This document shows, in pieces, positions 25,121-33,169 of a DNA stretch of 33,235 nt. The position numbers and the translations under genes are program-made. This stretch comes from an uncultured Oscillospiraceae bacterium. GTDB taxonomy: Bacteria > Bacillota > Clostridia > Oscillospirales > Ruminococcaceae. Every line of letters begins with the position of its first letter. The first letter of the stretch is position 1. Under the pieces are notes generated by a model. That model was not told the DNA's origin. It did no database searches and worked only from the letters and a program-made list of their open reading frames with translations. The DNA lies in the NCBI GenBank assembly GCA_947522735.1, contig CANNTZ010000023.1:1-33235 (forward strand), given 5' to 3'.

Positions 25121-25176
25121 ATAAAAATTGCCCTCATGCCGGTACACGCATAAATGTATGCGTCGGCATGAGGGCA
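25119..25176 (-). terminator. strong terminator of the degV transcript
   Basis: TGCCCTCATGCCG (25129-25141) pairs perfectly with CGGCATGAGGGCA (25164-25176). An inner perfect stem ACGCATA/TATGCGT (25146-25152, 25157-25163) is set off by a four-base bulge. On the minus strand the hairpin runs into ATTTTTATTG, an excellent intrinsic terminator about 130 bases past degV. Confidence 0.8.
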
Positions 25177-25305
25177 TCGCTGTGTTAAGCGACAGCTTAT
25201 CCTCTCCCATGGACGAAAAAGAACGTCGAGCGCAAAGGAGGCGGGACATGGCCCGTCGCTTCGGCAATAATCAGGTATAATCGAAAATGCAGGCCCAGGC
25301 CGGCA

Positions 25306-26172
25306 TTAACGCTGCTGCCCGGAGGTCATGAACAAAACACCAAGGCAGTTTGGCCCGCAATGGGACGAAATTGTGCAGCTCGCAACGGTCACGTGGATCT
25401 CGTCAAAGTGCATCGTCTCGTTGATGGCATTGCGAACCATCTCAATATATTTCGGATCGATTCCGGAGTGTGTGATAAATATGCGCTCGGGAACGATGTC
25501 GGGATAGGCGGCGAGCTGATCCTTGGTATATTTGACAAGCACGTTGCCAAGGTCGCCCTGATATTTTTTGCCCACGCGCATCGTGCCAGTCTCGTTGCTG
25601 ACCTCTATGCTCGGCTTGAGCCGGAGCAGCGTCGCCGAAAACGCGGCTATGGAGGAGCAGCGCCCGCCTGCACGCATAAATTCGAGATTGTCCAGCACAA
25701 AGCTTGCGTGGGAGAGCGGCACCATCGCCTTGACGCGCTCGGCTATCTCCTTTGCGGGAACGCCCTGCTCGGCAAGCTTTGCCGCCTCGATGACAAGGTG
25801 TCCGGAGGCTGTGGAGAGGTTGCGCGAGTCGATGGGGTAGACGTTGCCGAGGACGTCGGCGGCGAGCATCGCGTTCTGATGAGAGCTGGAGAGCGCGCTG
25901 CTCAGGTTGATGTGCACGATATCGTATTCGTCGGAGTCCCACTGTGAGAAGTAGCTGACGTACTCGTCAATGTTGATGGCGGCGGTCTTGGGGAGCGACT
26001 TACGCACGCGATAGGCGGCGAATATCTCCGGCGGGGTTATGTCGACGTTGTCAAGATACTCCTTGCCCTCGAAGATGATGTGATACGGGAAATAATGCAC
26101 ATTGTAGCGCGCCTTGAGCTCCGCGTTGAGATCAACGGTGCTGTCGGCGCTTATGATAACTTTCTTTGCCAT
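25306..26172 (-). CDS. DegV-family fatty-acid-binding protein
   Basis: DegV (FakB-like) proteins bind a fatty acid and present it to the kinase FakA for phosphorylation and entry into phospholipid synthesis. This 288-residue protein has the N-terminal IISADSTVDL, the middle INLSSALSSSHQNA block with the head-group serines, IDSRNLSTASGHL, and the C-terminal SSHCGPNCLGVLF. No FakA gene is in the window. ATG 26172 begins MAKKVIISADST; an in-frame GTG four codons upstream (26184) is possible, as the AAGGA lies close before it. It follows the S11 protein by 45 bases and probably shares its transcript, ending at the strong hairpin near 25119-25176. Confidence 0.92.
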   Translation of the reverse strand: MAKKVIISADSTVDLNAELKARYNVHYFPYHIIFEGKEYLDNVDITPPEIFAAYRVRKSLPKTAAINIDEYVSYFSQWDSDEYDIVHINLSSALSSSHQNAMLAADVLGNVYPIDSRNLSTASGHLVIEAAKLAEQGVPAKEIAERVKAMVPLSHASFVLDNLEFMRAGGRCSSIAAFSATLLRLKPSIEVSNETGTMRVGKKYQGDLGNVLVKYTKDQLAAYPDIVPERIFITHSGIDPKYIEMVRNAINETMHFDEIHVTVASCTISSHCGPNCLGVLFMTSGQQR

Positions 26173-26217
26173 GGCTGCGGTCACTTTCCTTTCTGTTTAT
26201 ATAAATGTAACTCGCGG

Positions 26218-27594
26218 TTACAGGTCGCGCTTTTTGCGAACCCTGCGGTATTTCGTGCTGCGGCTGCGGTTGTAGTTGCGCACGACGGTCAGCGCAACGT
26301 AGTAGACCAGCAGAAGCACAAAGAATATCAGCCCGAACTTGAACCAAAACGACTTGAACACCGCCTTGACGAGCTCTATCGTATGCAGCAGCTCGCTGCG
26401 CGCGACGTTGTCTCCGGCCACAAGCGTGACCGTGCCGATCTCGGTTCCGGCGAGCATCAGCTTCGCCGTGCCGATCTCGGTTCCGCGCGTCACCGGCGCG
26501 TCAACGGATTCTGGCAGACCCTCCGTCACAAAGGAGACGTTCGAGGGGTCGATGTCGTTCGGCATCAGGTGGGTGAAGGTCTCTGCGGAGACGAGGTTGA
26601 CGTAGTCGCTGTCGGAGGAAAGGCGCACCGGCATCTCGGTGACGACCTCGCCCTTGGAAATGACCGTCTTGACGCTGAAGCTGTCGAAAGCCCATTTGAA
26701 CAGGCTCCTTGCGTCCTCAAGCGCCAGATTCTCCTCCAGCCACTCTCCCGCCTCATCCACCGCCGCCGCTCCAAGCAGCACAAGCAGATAGCTGTAGCCG
26801 CCGGTTGTGGCAAAGGCTACGAGGCAGCGTCCCGCCTCCTCGGTATAGCCGAGCTTTATGCCCTGCGCAGGCTCATAGTAATAGCCGGAGCTTGGGTTCA
26901 GCAGGCCGAGGTTGGTGTTCCAGTGAAGATTCTTGTGGATGTTGGTCTCGCCGGTGTCGTATGAGACGGTGCTCACGATATCCATGAAGCCGGGAAGCGT
27001 CATCGCGTATTCGGCGATGGCGGCGAGGTCGCGTGCGGTGGTGTACTGTCCGTCCGCGTCAAGCCCGGTCGCGTTGACATAGTTTGTGTCTGCGGCGCCA
27101 AGCGCCTTTGCCTTGTCGTTCATCAGCTCGACAAAATACTCCTGCGAGCCGTCTCCGACGAGGTCGGCCGTCATCATCATGCAGTCGTTAGCCGAGCGCA
27201 GAAACGCGCCATAGAGCATCGAGCGCAGCGAAAGCTCCTCCCTCAGCAGCATCCCTCCCAGCGAGACGTTGACCGAAAAGCTCTTTTTATAGAGATAATC
27301 CTGAATATACGGGCGCATCACGCCGTTGCTGCTGTCAAGCTCGTAGTCCGATTCCAGCGCGATGATCGCTGACATTATCGCGTTTGTGGACGCCGCCGGG
27401 AGCCGTTCCCCGGCGTTTTTTTCGTATATTGCCTCTCCGGTGTCGAGGTTGACAAGATACGCCGCCCTGGAGCTGACGTCGAACGCGGGCGTATAATCCG
27501 CAAGCGCCTCGACGCCGAACAGCGCGGCCATAACCGGCAGCAGCAGCGCCATGCAGAGCGCCACCGCAACCGCTCTTATGCGATAGGCTCTCAT
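26218..27594 (-). CDS. S11-family penicillin-binding protein with missing SxxK lysine
   Basis: This 458-residue protein is built like a D-Ala-D-Ala carboxypeptidase (DacA type): signal peptide (about 5-30), peptidase domain (about 35-290), a second beta domain, and a C-terminal membrane helix (about 425-445) with a basic tail. The family trims peptidoglycan stem peptides. The SxxK motif reads STNA (69-72), so the serine remains but the catalytic lysine is Ala72. The SxN motif SAN (134-136) is intact. KTG reads KLG (247-249). This suggests a binding or regulatory role instead of catalysis. ATG 27594 has a G-rich site (GGAAAGGGGGACGGG) upstream; the earlier in-frame start at 27648 lies inside the leader. 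Confidence 0.9.
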   Translation of the reverse strand: MRAYRIRAVAVALCMALLLPVMAALFGVEALADYTPAFDVSSRAAYLVNLDTGEAIYEKNAGERLPAASTNAIMSAIIALESDYELDSSNGVMRPYIQDYLYKKSFSVNVSLGGMLLREELSLRSMLYGAFLRSANDCMMMTADLVGDGSQEYFVELMNDKAKALGAADTNYVNATGLDADGQYTTARDLAAIAEYAMTLPGFMDIVSTVSYDTGETNIHKNLHWNTNLGLLNPSSGYYYEPAQGIKLGYTEEAGRCLVAFATTGGYSYLLVLLGAAAVDEAGEWLEENLALEDARSLFKWAFDSFSVKTVISKGEVVTEMPVRLSSDSDYVNLVSAETFTHLMPNDIDPSNVSFVTEGLPESVDAPVTRGTEIGTAKLMLAGTEIGTVTLVAGDNVARSELLHTIELVKAVFKSFWFKFGLIFFVLLLVYYVALTVVRNYNRSRSTKYRRVRKKRDL

Positions 27595-27665
27595 TTTCCC
27601 GTCCCCCTTTCCGTATGCCGCCGGACGACGCCCGGCAAATTCTTGCATTTTCTTCCGTCGCTACT

Positions 27666-27694
27666 ATTATAACAGATATTTTTGCAAAAATAAA
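27666..27694 (-). promoter_or_regulatory. promoter of the S11-degV transcript
   Basis: A perfect TATAAT (27671-27666, minus strand) preceded by TGT gives an extended -10. The -35 (TTTATT, 17 bases away) is weak. The leader to ATG 27594 is about 65 bases. Confidence 0.6.
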
Positions 27695-27938
27695 GAGCGT
27701 CTTTAAAGATGTTTGCCGCCGGGGACGCCGCCGCCTGAAAGCGGACGCCTTTGTATGCGTTGCGTCATACAGCGCCTGCCCAAAGCAACGACTGTCCCGT
27801 TTTGCCTCCGACACACCTTCGCCGGAAAGAAAAATTCTCTCCGGCGAACGCTTTTGTTCCATATTGGGGGGACGTCCTTGTCCCCGCTACGCTCCTGTGT
27901 CGTCGGGAAGGCTGTCGCGACGGCTGCGCGGGAGCGGT
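27695..27938. other. spacer with a GC-rich hairpin
   Basis: No gene seen. CGCCGGAAAG and CTCTCCGGCG (about 27830-27846) form a hairpin 90 bases beyond the stop of the iPGM-like gene. No T-run follows, so termination is uncertain. A similar arm occurs in the hairpin at 32639-32670. Confidence 0.4.
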
Positions 27939-29147
27939 TTATTTCAGCAGCTCGCCCATGAGCCTGTGCGCCTGCGGAAAATACAGCCCGGTCTGCGAGG
28001 CGAGGCGTTCGGAATAGCTCGCGATGGGAAGCGCGCCCTCGGCGTTGGAGCGATAAATCACGAACGGCACCGGATCACTGACGTGGGTGCCGAGAGAGAC
28101 GGGTGTGGGATGATCCGGCATAAGCAGTACGGAGAAGTCCTCGCCGTCGCTGCGCAGCCCCTCCGTTACCGGCCCGAGCAGCTCGGAATCGATGAGCTCG
28201 ATGGAGCGTATTTTGTCGCCGAGCGCGCCGTGATGTCCGCTCTCGTCGGGCGCCTCGACGTGGATATATACTATATCGCAGCCGGTGCGCAGCAGCTCGA
28301 GCGCCGCCGCCGCCTTTCCGCGGAAGTTGGTGTCGATGGTTCCGGTTGCGCCCTCTACCTCGGCGTTCCGAAAGCCGATGCAGATGGCTATGCCCTTGAG
28401 AAGATCGACCGCGGAGACCATGCCGCCCTTTTTGCCGTACATCCTCTCGAAGCTGTCAAGAGCCGGGCGGGTGCCCTCGCCCCAGAACCAGCAGGAGCTC
28501 GCCGGATGCAGTCCGCGCGCGATGCGGGCTTTGTTTACGGGATGGTCGCGCAGCAGCTCGCGTGAGCGTATCATCAGCTCACGGAGCCTGTCGCCGTAGC
28601 GGCCGCGCGGCAGATAATCGCGCACGCATTTGCCGGTGATATCGTGCGGCGGGGTGAGCCTGCTGCCGGTTGCGGCGTGGTGCATGACAAGGCAGTGACG
28701 ATAGCTGACGCCCGCGGTAAAGCTCAGCTCGTCCGTGCTGAGACGGTCGTTGAGATATTGAATAAGCTCGGCGGCCTCGGCAGTGGTGATCTCGTCGGAG
28801 GAGTAGTCGATCATCGTTGCATCCTCGTAGTCGCAGCCGTCCGAGACGGTGACGAGGTTGCAGCGGAAGGTGACGTCGTCGTCCGCAAGCTCTATCCCCA
28901 TGCTGACCGCCTCGAGCGGAGAGCGTCCTGTATAGCAGGAGGCGGGATCATAGCCGAGGACCGACATGTTCGCTACGTCGGAGCCGGGAGCAATGCCGTC
29001 CGGTACGGTCCTTGCCATTCCGGCGGTTCCGTGCGCCGCAAGGTAGTCCATATTCGGCTTGCACGCCGCCTCGAGAGGTGTTCTTCCGCCCAGCTCCGGA
29101 ACGGGATAATCCGCCATTCCATCGCCGAGCATAACTACGTATTTCAT
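27939..29147 (-). CDS. iPGM-like phosphotransferase, proposed homoserine kinase
   Basis: This 402-residue protein belongs to the alkaline-phosphatase superfamily in the archaeal-type, cofactor-independent phosphoglycerate mutase branch. Metal and nucleophile motifs are present: GDGMAD (8-13), the serine-bearing PGSDVANMSVLGYDP (54-68), EAPDESGHHG, and MPDHPTPVSLGTHVSDPVPF near the end. A subgroup of this branch in Clostridia and others is annotated as proposed homoserine kinase because it sits beside threonine genes. Here it lies 49 bases after thrC on the same strand, and no classical ThrB (GHMP kinase) is present in the window. Plain phosphoglycerate mutase remains possible. AAAGGA precedes the ATG. 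Confidence 0.88.
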   Translation of the reverse strand: MKYVVMLGDGMADYPVPELGGRTPLEAACKPNMDYLAAHGTAGMARTVPDGIAPGSDVANMSVLGYDPASCYTGRSPLEAVSMGIELADDDVTFRCNLVTVSDGCDYEDATMIDYSSDEITTAEAAELIQYLNDRLSTDELSFTAGVSYRHCLVMHHAATGSRLTPPHDITGKCVRDYLPRGRYGDRLRELMIRSRELLRDHPVNKARIARGLHPASSCWFWGEGTRPALDSFERMYGKKGGMVSAVDLLKGIAICIGFRNAEVEGATGTIDTNFRGKAAAALELLRTGCDIVYIHVEAPDESGHHGALGDKIRSIELIDSELLGPVTEGLRSDGEDFSVLLMPDHPTPVSLGTHVSDPVPFVIYRSNAEGALPIASYSERLASQTGLYFPQAHRLMGELLK

Positions 29148-29196
29148 TGCTGTCAGAGTCCTTTCGGTGCGGCTGTGCGCCGCGAATAATATGCCC

Positions 29197-30696
29197 TTAT
29201 CTTTCGAGCCAGCCGCTGACGGCGTCCTTCATCGCGTCCGCCTCGATGACGCCCGTAAAGCGCTCTGCTTTGGAGCGCAGCCCGGCGAGAGCCGCCGGAG
29301 CCTTCTCTCCGGACACCCTTTCGAGCGCCTCGAGCAGCTCAAAATCGTCGTATTCCCGTCCCGGCTGCCTTTCGCCGAGAGCCGAGAGCACGCTGCCCGC
29401 AAACTTGAACGGGCTTGCCGTGGAGGCGATGACGGTGGGAGTCCCGCCACCGTTTGTCCGGACGTAGTCGTTGTATACGGCGACTGCGACTGCGGTGTGG
29501 GTATCGAGCAGATAGCCGCAGTGCTCGAAGGTCTCGCGTATCGTCTCAAGGGTGCGCGCATCGTCGGCGCAGCCCGCCGAAAACTCGCTTTGGAGTCTGG
29601 CAAGCATAGCCTTGTCGATGGTATATTCGCCGTCGCGGGAGAGCGCAGACATGAACGATGAGAGCTTTTTGTCGTCGCCGTCGCAGAGCAGATAGAGCAG
29701 CCGCTCGAGATTGGAGGATATGAGAATGTCCATCGAGGGCGAGGCGGTGAGATAAAACTCGCGTCTGCGGTCGTAGCGCCCCGTGCTGATGAAGTCGGTG
29801 AGGACGTTGTTTTTGTTGGAGGCGCAGATGAGGCGTCCGACGGGCAGTCCGCTGTGCTTGGCGTAATATGCCGCAAGGATGTTGCCGAAGTTCCCTGTCG
29901 GAACAACGACGTCCATTCTATCTCCGAGCCTTATGCGGCCGCTTTTGACAAGCGAGCAATAGGCGTGGAAATAATAGGCTATCTGCGGGACGAGGCGGCC
30001 GAGATTGATGGAATTTGCCGAAGAAAACAGGATGCCCTTCGCGGAGGCTTCGGCGGCAAACGCCTTGTCGGTGAAGATTTGCTTGACCCCGTTCTGGGTG
30101 TCGTCAAAATTGCCCCTGACGGCGTAGACCATCACGTTGTCGCCGGCTTGGGTGGTCATTTGCAGGCGCTGGATATGACTGGTGCCGCCATCCGGATAGA
30201 ATACGCAGATGCGGGTGCCGGGAACGCCGGCGAAGCCCTCGAGCGCCGCCTTGCCGGTGTCGCCGGAGGTTGCGACGAGTATCGCCGCCTCGCGGGTCTC
30301 GCCTGTTTTGCGAAGCGCCGCAACAAGCAGGAACGGCAGCATCTGAAGCGCAAAATCCTTAAACGCGCAGGTGGGGCCGTGGAACAGCTCGAGCAGGTAT
30401 TCGTTATCGGAAAGCGCCGTCAGCGGAGCCGGTGTCTCGGCGTCGAATTTTGCGCGGGAATAAGCCATTTTGGTAAAGCCGCGCAGCTCGTCCTCCGAGT
30501 AATCGTCGAGATAGCGCGCAAGAACCCTTGCGGCAAGCGACGGATAGTCCATCTCCGAGAGCGCGGAGATATCGTCGAGCGTAAATTCCGGCAGATATTC
30601 CGGAACGTAAAGTCCGCCGTCGGGCGCAAGTCCGGAGACTATCGCCTGGGCGGAAGCAACTCTGCGGCTATTGTCGCGTGTGCTGTGGTAAAGCAT
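29197..30696 (-). CDS. thrC: threonine synthase
   Basis: This PLP enzyme of 499 residues turns O-phosphohomoserine into threonine, the last step of the pathway. The PLP lysine is Lys113 in HGPTCAFKDFALQ. The phosphate-binding VATSGDTGKAAL and the VPTGNFGNILAAYYAK block are complete. The N-terminus SGLAPDGGLYVPEYLP is typical of the long class. I chose ATG 30696 because the AAAGG ribosome site overlaps the earlier ATG at 30705 and stands nine bases before this one. It lies 27 bases after pyk and 49 before the proposed homoserine kinase, so a pyk-thrC-kinase transcript is likely. Confidence 0.96.
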   Translation of the reverse strand: MLYHSTRDNSRRVASAQAIVSGLAPDGGLYVPEYLPEFTLDDISALSEMDYPSLAARVLARYLDDYSEDELRGFTKMAYSRAKFDAETPAPLTALSDNEYLLELFHGPTCAFKDFALQMLPFLLVAALRKTGETREAAILVATSGDTGKAALEGFAGVPGTRICVFYPDGGTSHIQRLQMTTQAGDNVMVYAVRGNFDDTQNGVKQIFTDKAFAAEASAKGILFSSANSINLGRLVPQIAYYFHAYCSLVKSGRIRLGDRMDVVVPTGNFGNILAAYYAKHSGLPVGRLICASNKNNVLTDFISTGRYDRRREFYLTASPSMDILISSNLERLLYLLCDGDDKKLSSFMSALSRDGEYTIDKAMLARLQSEFSAGCADDARTLETIRETFEHCGYLLDTHTAVAVAVYNDYVRTNGGGTPTVIASTASPFKFAGSVLSALGERQPGREYDDFELLEALERVSGEKAPAALAGLRSKAERFTGVIEADAMKDAVSGWLER

Positions 30697-30723
30697 TTTA
30701 TACATCCTTTCCTGCCTGTGTCC

Positions 30724-32169
30724 TCAAACCTCGCCTATGGTCTGTACGGTCATCATGTTGGTGCCTCCCGCCTCGCCGACCGGCGCGCCGGAGGTGACGA
30801 CGATGCGGTCTCCGTCGCCGACAAGCCCCGTCTTTTTGGCACATTCGACCGCCTCGGTGAACAGCTCGTCGGTGGTGGCGCAATATTTGGAGAGCACCGG
30901 ATAGACTCCCCATGACAGCGAAAGCTGGTGGAAGGTCTTGGGCTCGGGAGTGGCCGCGATGATCGGGGTGGTGGGACGGAACTTGGAGACCTTGCGCGCG
31001 GAATTGCCGGACTGGGTGACTACGACAATAGCCTTGGCGTGAATGTCGAGCGCAGTGGTGCGCGCGGCGTCGGAGATGGCGTTGGTTATGTCGGAGTAGT
31101 CCATGTCGTGGCGCAGATCGTGGTAGGCGTCGCAATTCTGTTCCACGACGTCCGCCTCCGCCTTCTCGGCGATGCGCGCCATAACCTCCACGGTGCGCGC
31201 CGGATACAGCCCGGCGGCGCTCTCTCCCGAGAGCATTATCGCCGAGGTGCCGTCGAAAATGGCGTTGGCGACGTCGGATATCTCCGCTCTGGTCGGCGTC
31301 GGATTCTTTATCATCGATTCCAGCATCTGCGTGGCGGTGATTACCATCTTTCCCGCCTGATAGCAGCGCTTGATGAATTTTTTCTGGATGCCGGGCAGAC
31401 ACTCGTAGTTGACCTCGACGCCCATGTCGCCGCGGGCGACCATGATACCGTCGGACGCCTCGAGTATGGAGTCGAAGTTCTGTATTCCCTCAAAGTTTTC
31501 TATCTTGGCGATGATGCGTATCTTATCGCCGCCGTTGCGCCGCAGAAAGCTGCGGAGCAGCTCGACGTCCTCGCGGCTGCGCACGAATGACGCCGCAACA
31601 AAGTCCACCTCGTTCTCAATGCCAAACAGCAGATCGGCTGTGTCCTTCTCGCTCAGATACGGCATACCTATCGAGACCGACGGAATATTGACGCCCTTGC
31701 GGTCTCTGACCTCTCCGCCCTTTTCGACGATGCAGTGCAGCTCGGTGCGGGTGCGGCGCTGGACCGTAAGGGATATCTTTCCGTCGTCGATGAGGATGCG
31801 GTTGCCGCGCGAGAGCTTCTGCGGAAGCTGCGGATAGCTGATGGTGACGCGCTCCTCGTTGCCGGGAACATCCTCGGTGGTCAGCGTAAACTGCGCGCCG
31901 TCCCTGAGCACGACACTGCCGTTCTCAAAGCAGCCCAGTCGTATCTCCGGCCCCTTGGTGTCCAGCATGATCGCCGCGGGAACGCCAAGCTTGTCGCGCA
32001 CGCGGCGGAAGCGCTCCATCAGCTCCCTGTGATATTCATGCGTGCCGTGGGAAAAGTTGAATCTTGCGACGTTCATTCCGCTCATGAGCATCTCGCTCAT
32101 CACGTCCTCGCTTTCGCTGGCGGGACCGAGGGTACATACGATCTTTGTTTTCTTCACGGTGTATGTCAA
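30724..32169 (-). CDS. pyk: pyruvate kinase
   Basis: Pyruvate kinase makes pyruvate and ATP from phosphoenolpyruvate and ADP. At 481 residues this has the A, B and C domains without the extra C-terminal PEP-utiliser domain of Bacillus enzymes. Motifs include KTKIVCTLGPASES, NVARFNFSHG, IMLDTKGPEIRLG, the catalytic IIAKIEN, MVARGDMGVEV and TQMLESM. The start is unclear. TTG 32169 is only two bases past AAGGAG, whereas GTG 32157 gives MKKTKIVCTLGP, the usual N-terminus, but with a 14-base gap. It heads the thrC transcript from a promoter near 32280-32309 with a leader of about 105 bases. Confidence 0.96.
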   Translation of the reverse strand: MTYTVKKTKIVCTLGPASESEDVMSEMLMSGMNVARFNFSHGTHEYHRELMERFRRVRDKLGVPAAIMLDTKGPEIRLGCFENGSVVLRDGAQFTLTTEDVPGNEERVTISYPQLPQKLSRGNRILIDDGKISLTVQRRTRTELHCIVEKGGEVRDRKGVNIPSVSIGMPYLSEKDTADLLFGIENEVDFVAASFVRSREDVELLRSFLRRNGGDKIRIIAKIENFEGIQNFDSILEASDGIMVARGDMGVEVNYECLPGIQKKFIKRCYQAGKMVITATQMLESMIKNPTPTRAEISDVANAIFDGTSAIMLSGESAAGLYPARTVEVMARIAEKAEADVVEQNCDAYHDLRHDMDYSDITNAISDAARTTALDIHAKAIVVVTQSGNSARKVSKFRPTTPIIAATPEPKTFHQLSLSWGVYPVLSKYCATTDELFTEAVECAKKTGLVGDGDRIVVTSGAPVGEAGGTNMMTVQTIGEV

Positions 32170-32219
32170 AGCTCCTTATTTGATATTTCGGCGTAGAATC
32201 TGTTTTGTGTATGTTTCAC

Positions 32220-32237
32220 CGCGGACACTCGTCCGCG
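32220..32237 (-). other. hairpin in the pyk leader
   Basis: CGCGGAC (minus strand) and GTCCGCG form a perfect 7-base stem with a 4-base loop within the predicted 5' leader of pyk. It might stabilise the mRNA or attenuate; no T-run follows. Confidence 0.4.
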
Positions 32238-32279
32238 AGACGAGAACATAAAATTATTTCAAATCCTAATCCATTTTAC

Positions 32280-32309
32280 ATTATACATCTCAATCCATCG
32301 CCGCGTCAA
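32280..32309 (-). promoter_or_regulatory. promoter of pyk
   Basis: TTGACG (32309-32304, minus strand), an 18-base spacer and a perfect TATAAT (32285-32280). Confidence 0.7.
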
Positions 32310-32762
32310 GTCCGTTTGTCAAAAAATTCCGGAAAACAAAAATGCCCGCCAGCTGTAGGACTTGAACGGGCGCGGCGCGCAGGAAAGGGGGACATCTGCT
32401 CCGCCGCACCTCCTTTATCCGCTGACCGCTCCTTCCTATACAAACGACAACGCAAGGCCGGAAAAGAGCGGCGGCGCTCAAGGCGTTCTGGCGCTTGTCC
32501 TGCATTTCAGGTCGCGCGGCTGTTTTCTCCGGTAAGCCGTGGTATCCCGCACCTTTTATTATAGACAGGGAATGGCGTTTTGCGGTCACGGCCGAAAAAC
32601 GGCTGCTTCGGATGGCGTCCGCATGCCGCCAACGCGTTTGCGCCGGAGAGGGCTTTACCTCTCCGGCGCAAGACACAGGTTTCCTGTTGGGAGACGCCCG
32701 AAGCCGTCTCTCAACAAATGCCCTGCCATATTACCGGCGTCCGAGCGTCACGCGGCAGGCAT
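32310..32762. other. gene-free stretch with one long perfect hairpin
   Basis: I see no supported gene on either strand; the plus-strand frames of about 120-150 codons that begin here run antisense through the small Cys-rich gene and lack ribosome sites. The notable structure is TGCGCCGGAGAGG (32639-32651) with CCTCTCCGGCGCA (32658-32670), a perfect 13-base stem with a six-base loop. It is 93 bases downstream of the minus-strand Cys/Gly-rich gene and could mark the end of its RNA, although no T-run is present. Confidence 0.5.
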
Positions 32763-32915
32763 TCAGCAGCCGCAGCCTCCGGAGCATCCGCAGCCGTTGT
32801 CGTTTCCGCAGCCGCTGTTTCCACAGCCGCTGTTGCAGCCACAGCCGGAGAACGCGCCGCTTGTGAGCAGAAGGATTATGATGATGATCCACCAGATGTT
32901 GTTGTTAAAGCACAT
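32763..32915 (-). CDS. small Cys/Gly-rich membrane peptide
   Basis: This 50-residue ORF has an excellent AGGAGG eight bases before its ATG. The first part, MCFNNNIWW followed by a run of Ile and Leu (about 7-17), is a short membrane segment or signal. The second half is almost only Gly, Cys, Asn and Ser, with eight cysteines at 25, 27, 31, 36, 42, 44, 48 and 50 in GCG and GCGC units; Cys2 makes nine. I do not recognise a named family, though small Gly/Cys-rich membrane peptides occur in Clostridia. The tail resembles thiazole-forming precursor cores, but no modifying enzyme gene is in the window. Metal binding or a coat/envelope role are alternatives. Confidence 0.75.
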   Translation of the reverse strand: MCFNNNIWWIIIIILLLTSGAFSGCGCNSGCGNSGCGNDNGCGCSGGCGC

Positions 32916-33113
32916 GTTGCAAACCTCCTATTTCTTGATTGCACCATATACTATGCGCTGCGTCCCGGGTTGGTGAATCGCTGCGGGGAGAGCGAAAAAG
33001 CGTGGCTGTTTCGGTTGCCGGGCCTGCGATGAGCCGGTGAAAATAACATATGGCTGCATAATACAGGCAGGCGGATGATATTTTGAACATTTGTCGTGAA
33101 TGCTTTTGCCGTC

Positions 33114-33152
33114 AAAAGGATAACGGCGGCCACCGTTTCCGATAGCCGCCGT
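33114..33152 (-). terminator. predicted terminator of the right-edge gene
   Basis: ACGGCGGC (33123-33130) and GCCGCCGT (33145-33152) form an 8-base stem; on the minus strand TATCCTTTT follows. It lies 18 bases past the stop at 33170. Confidence 0.65.
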
Positions 33153-33169
33153 GGGTTCAGCCTGTTAAG

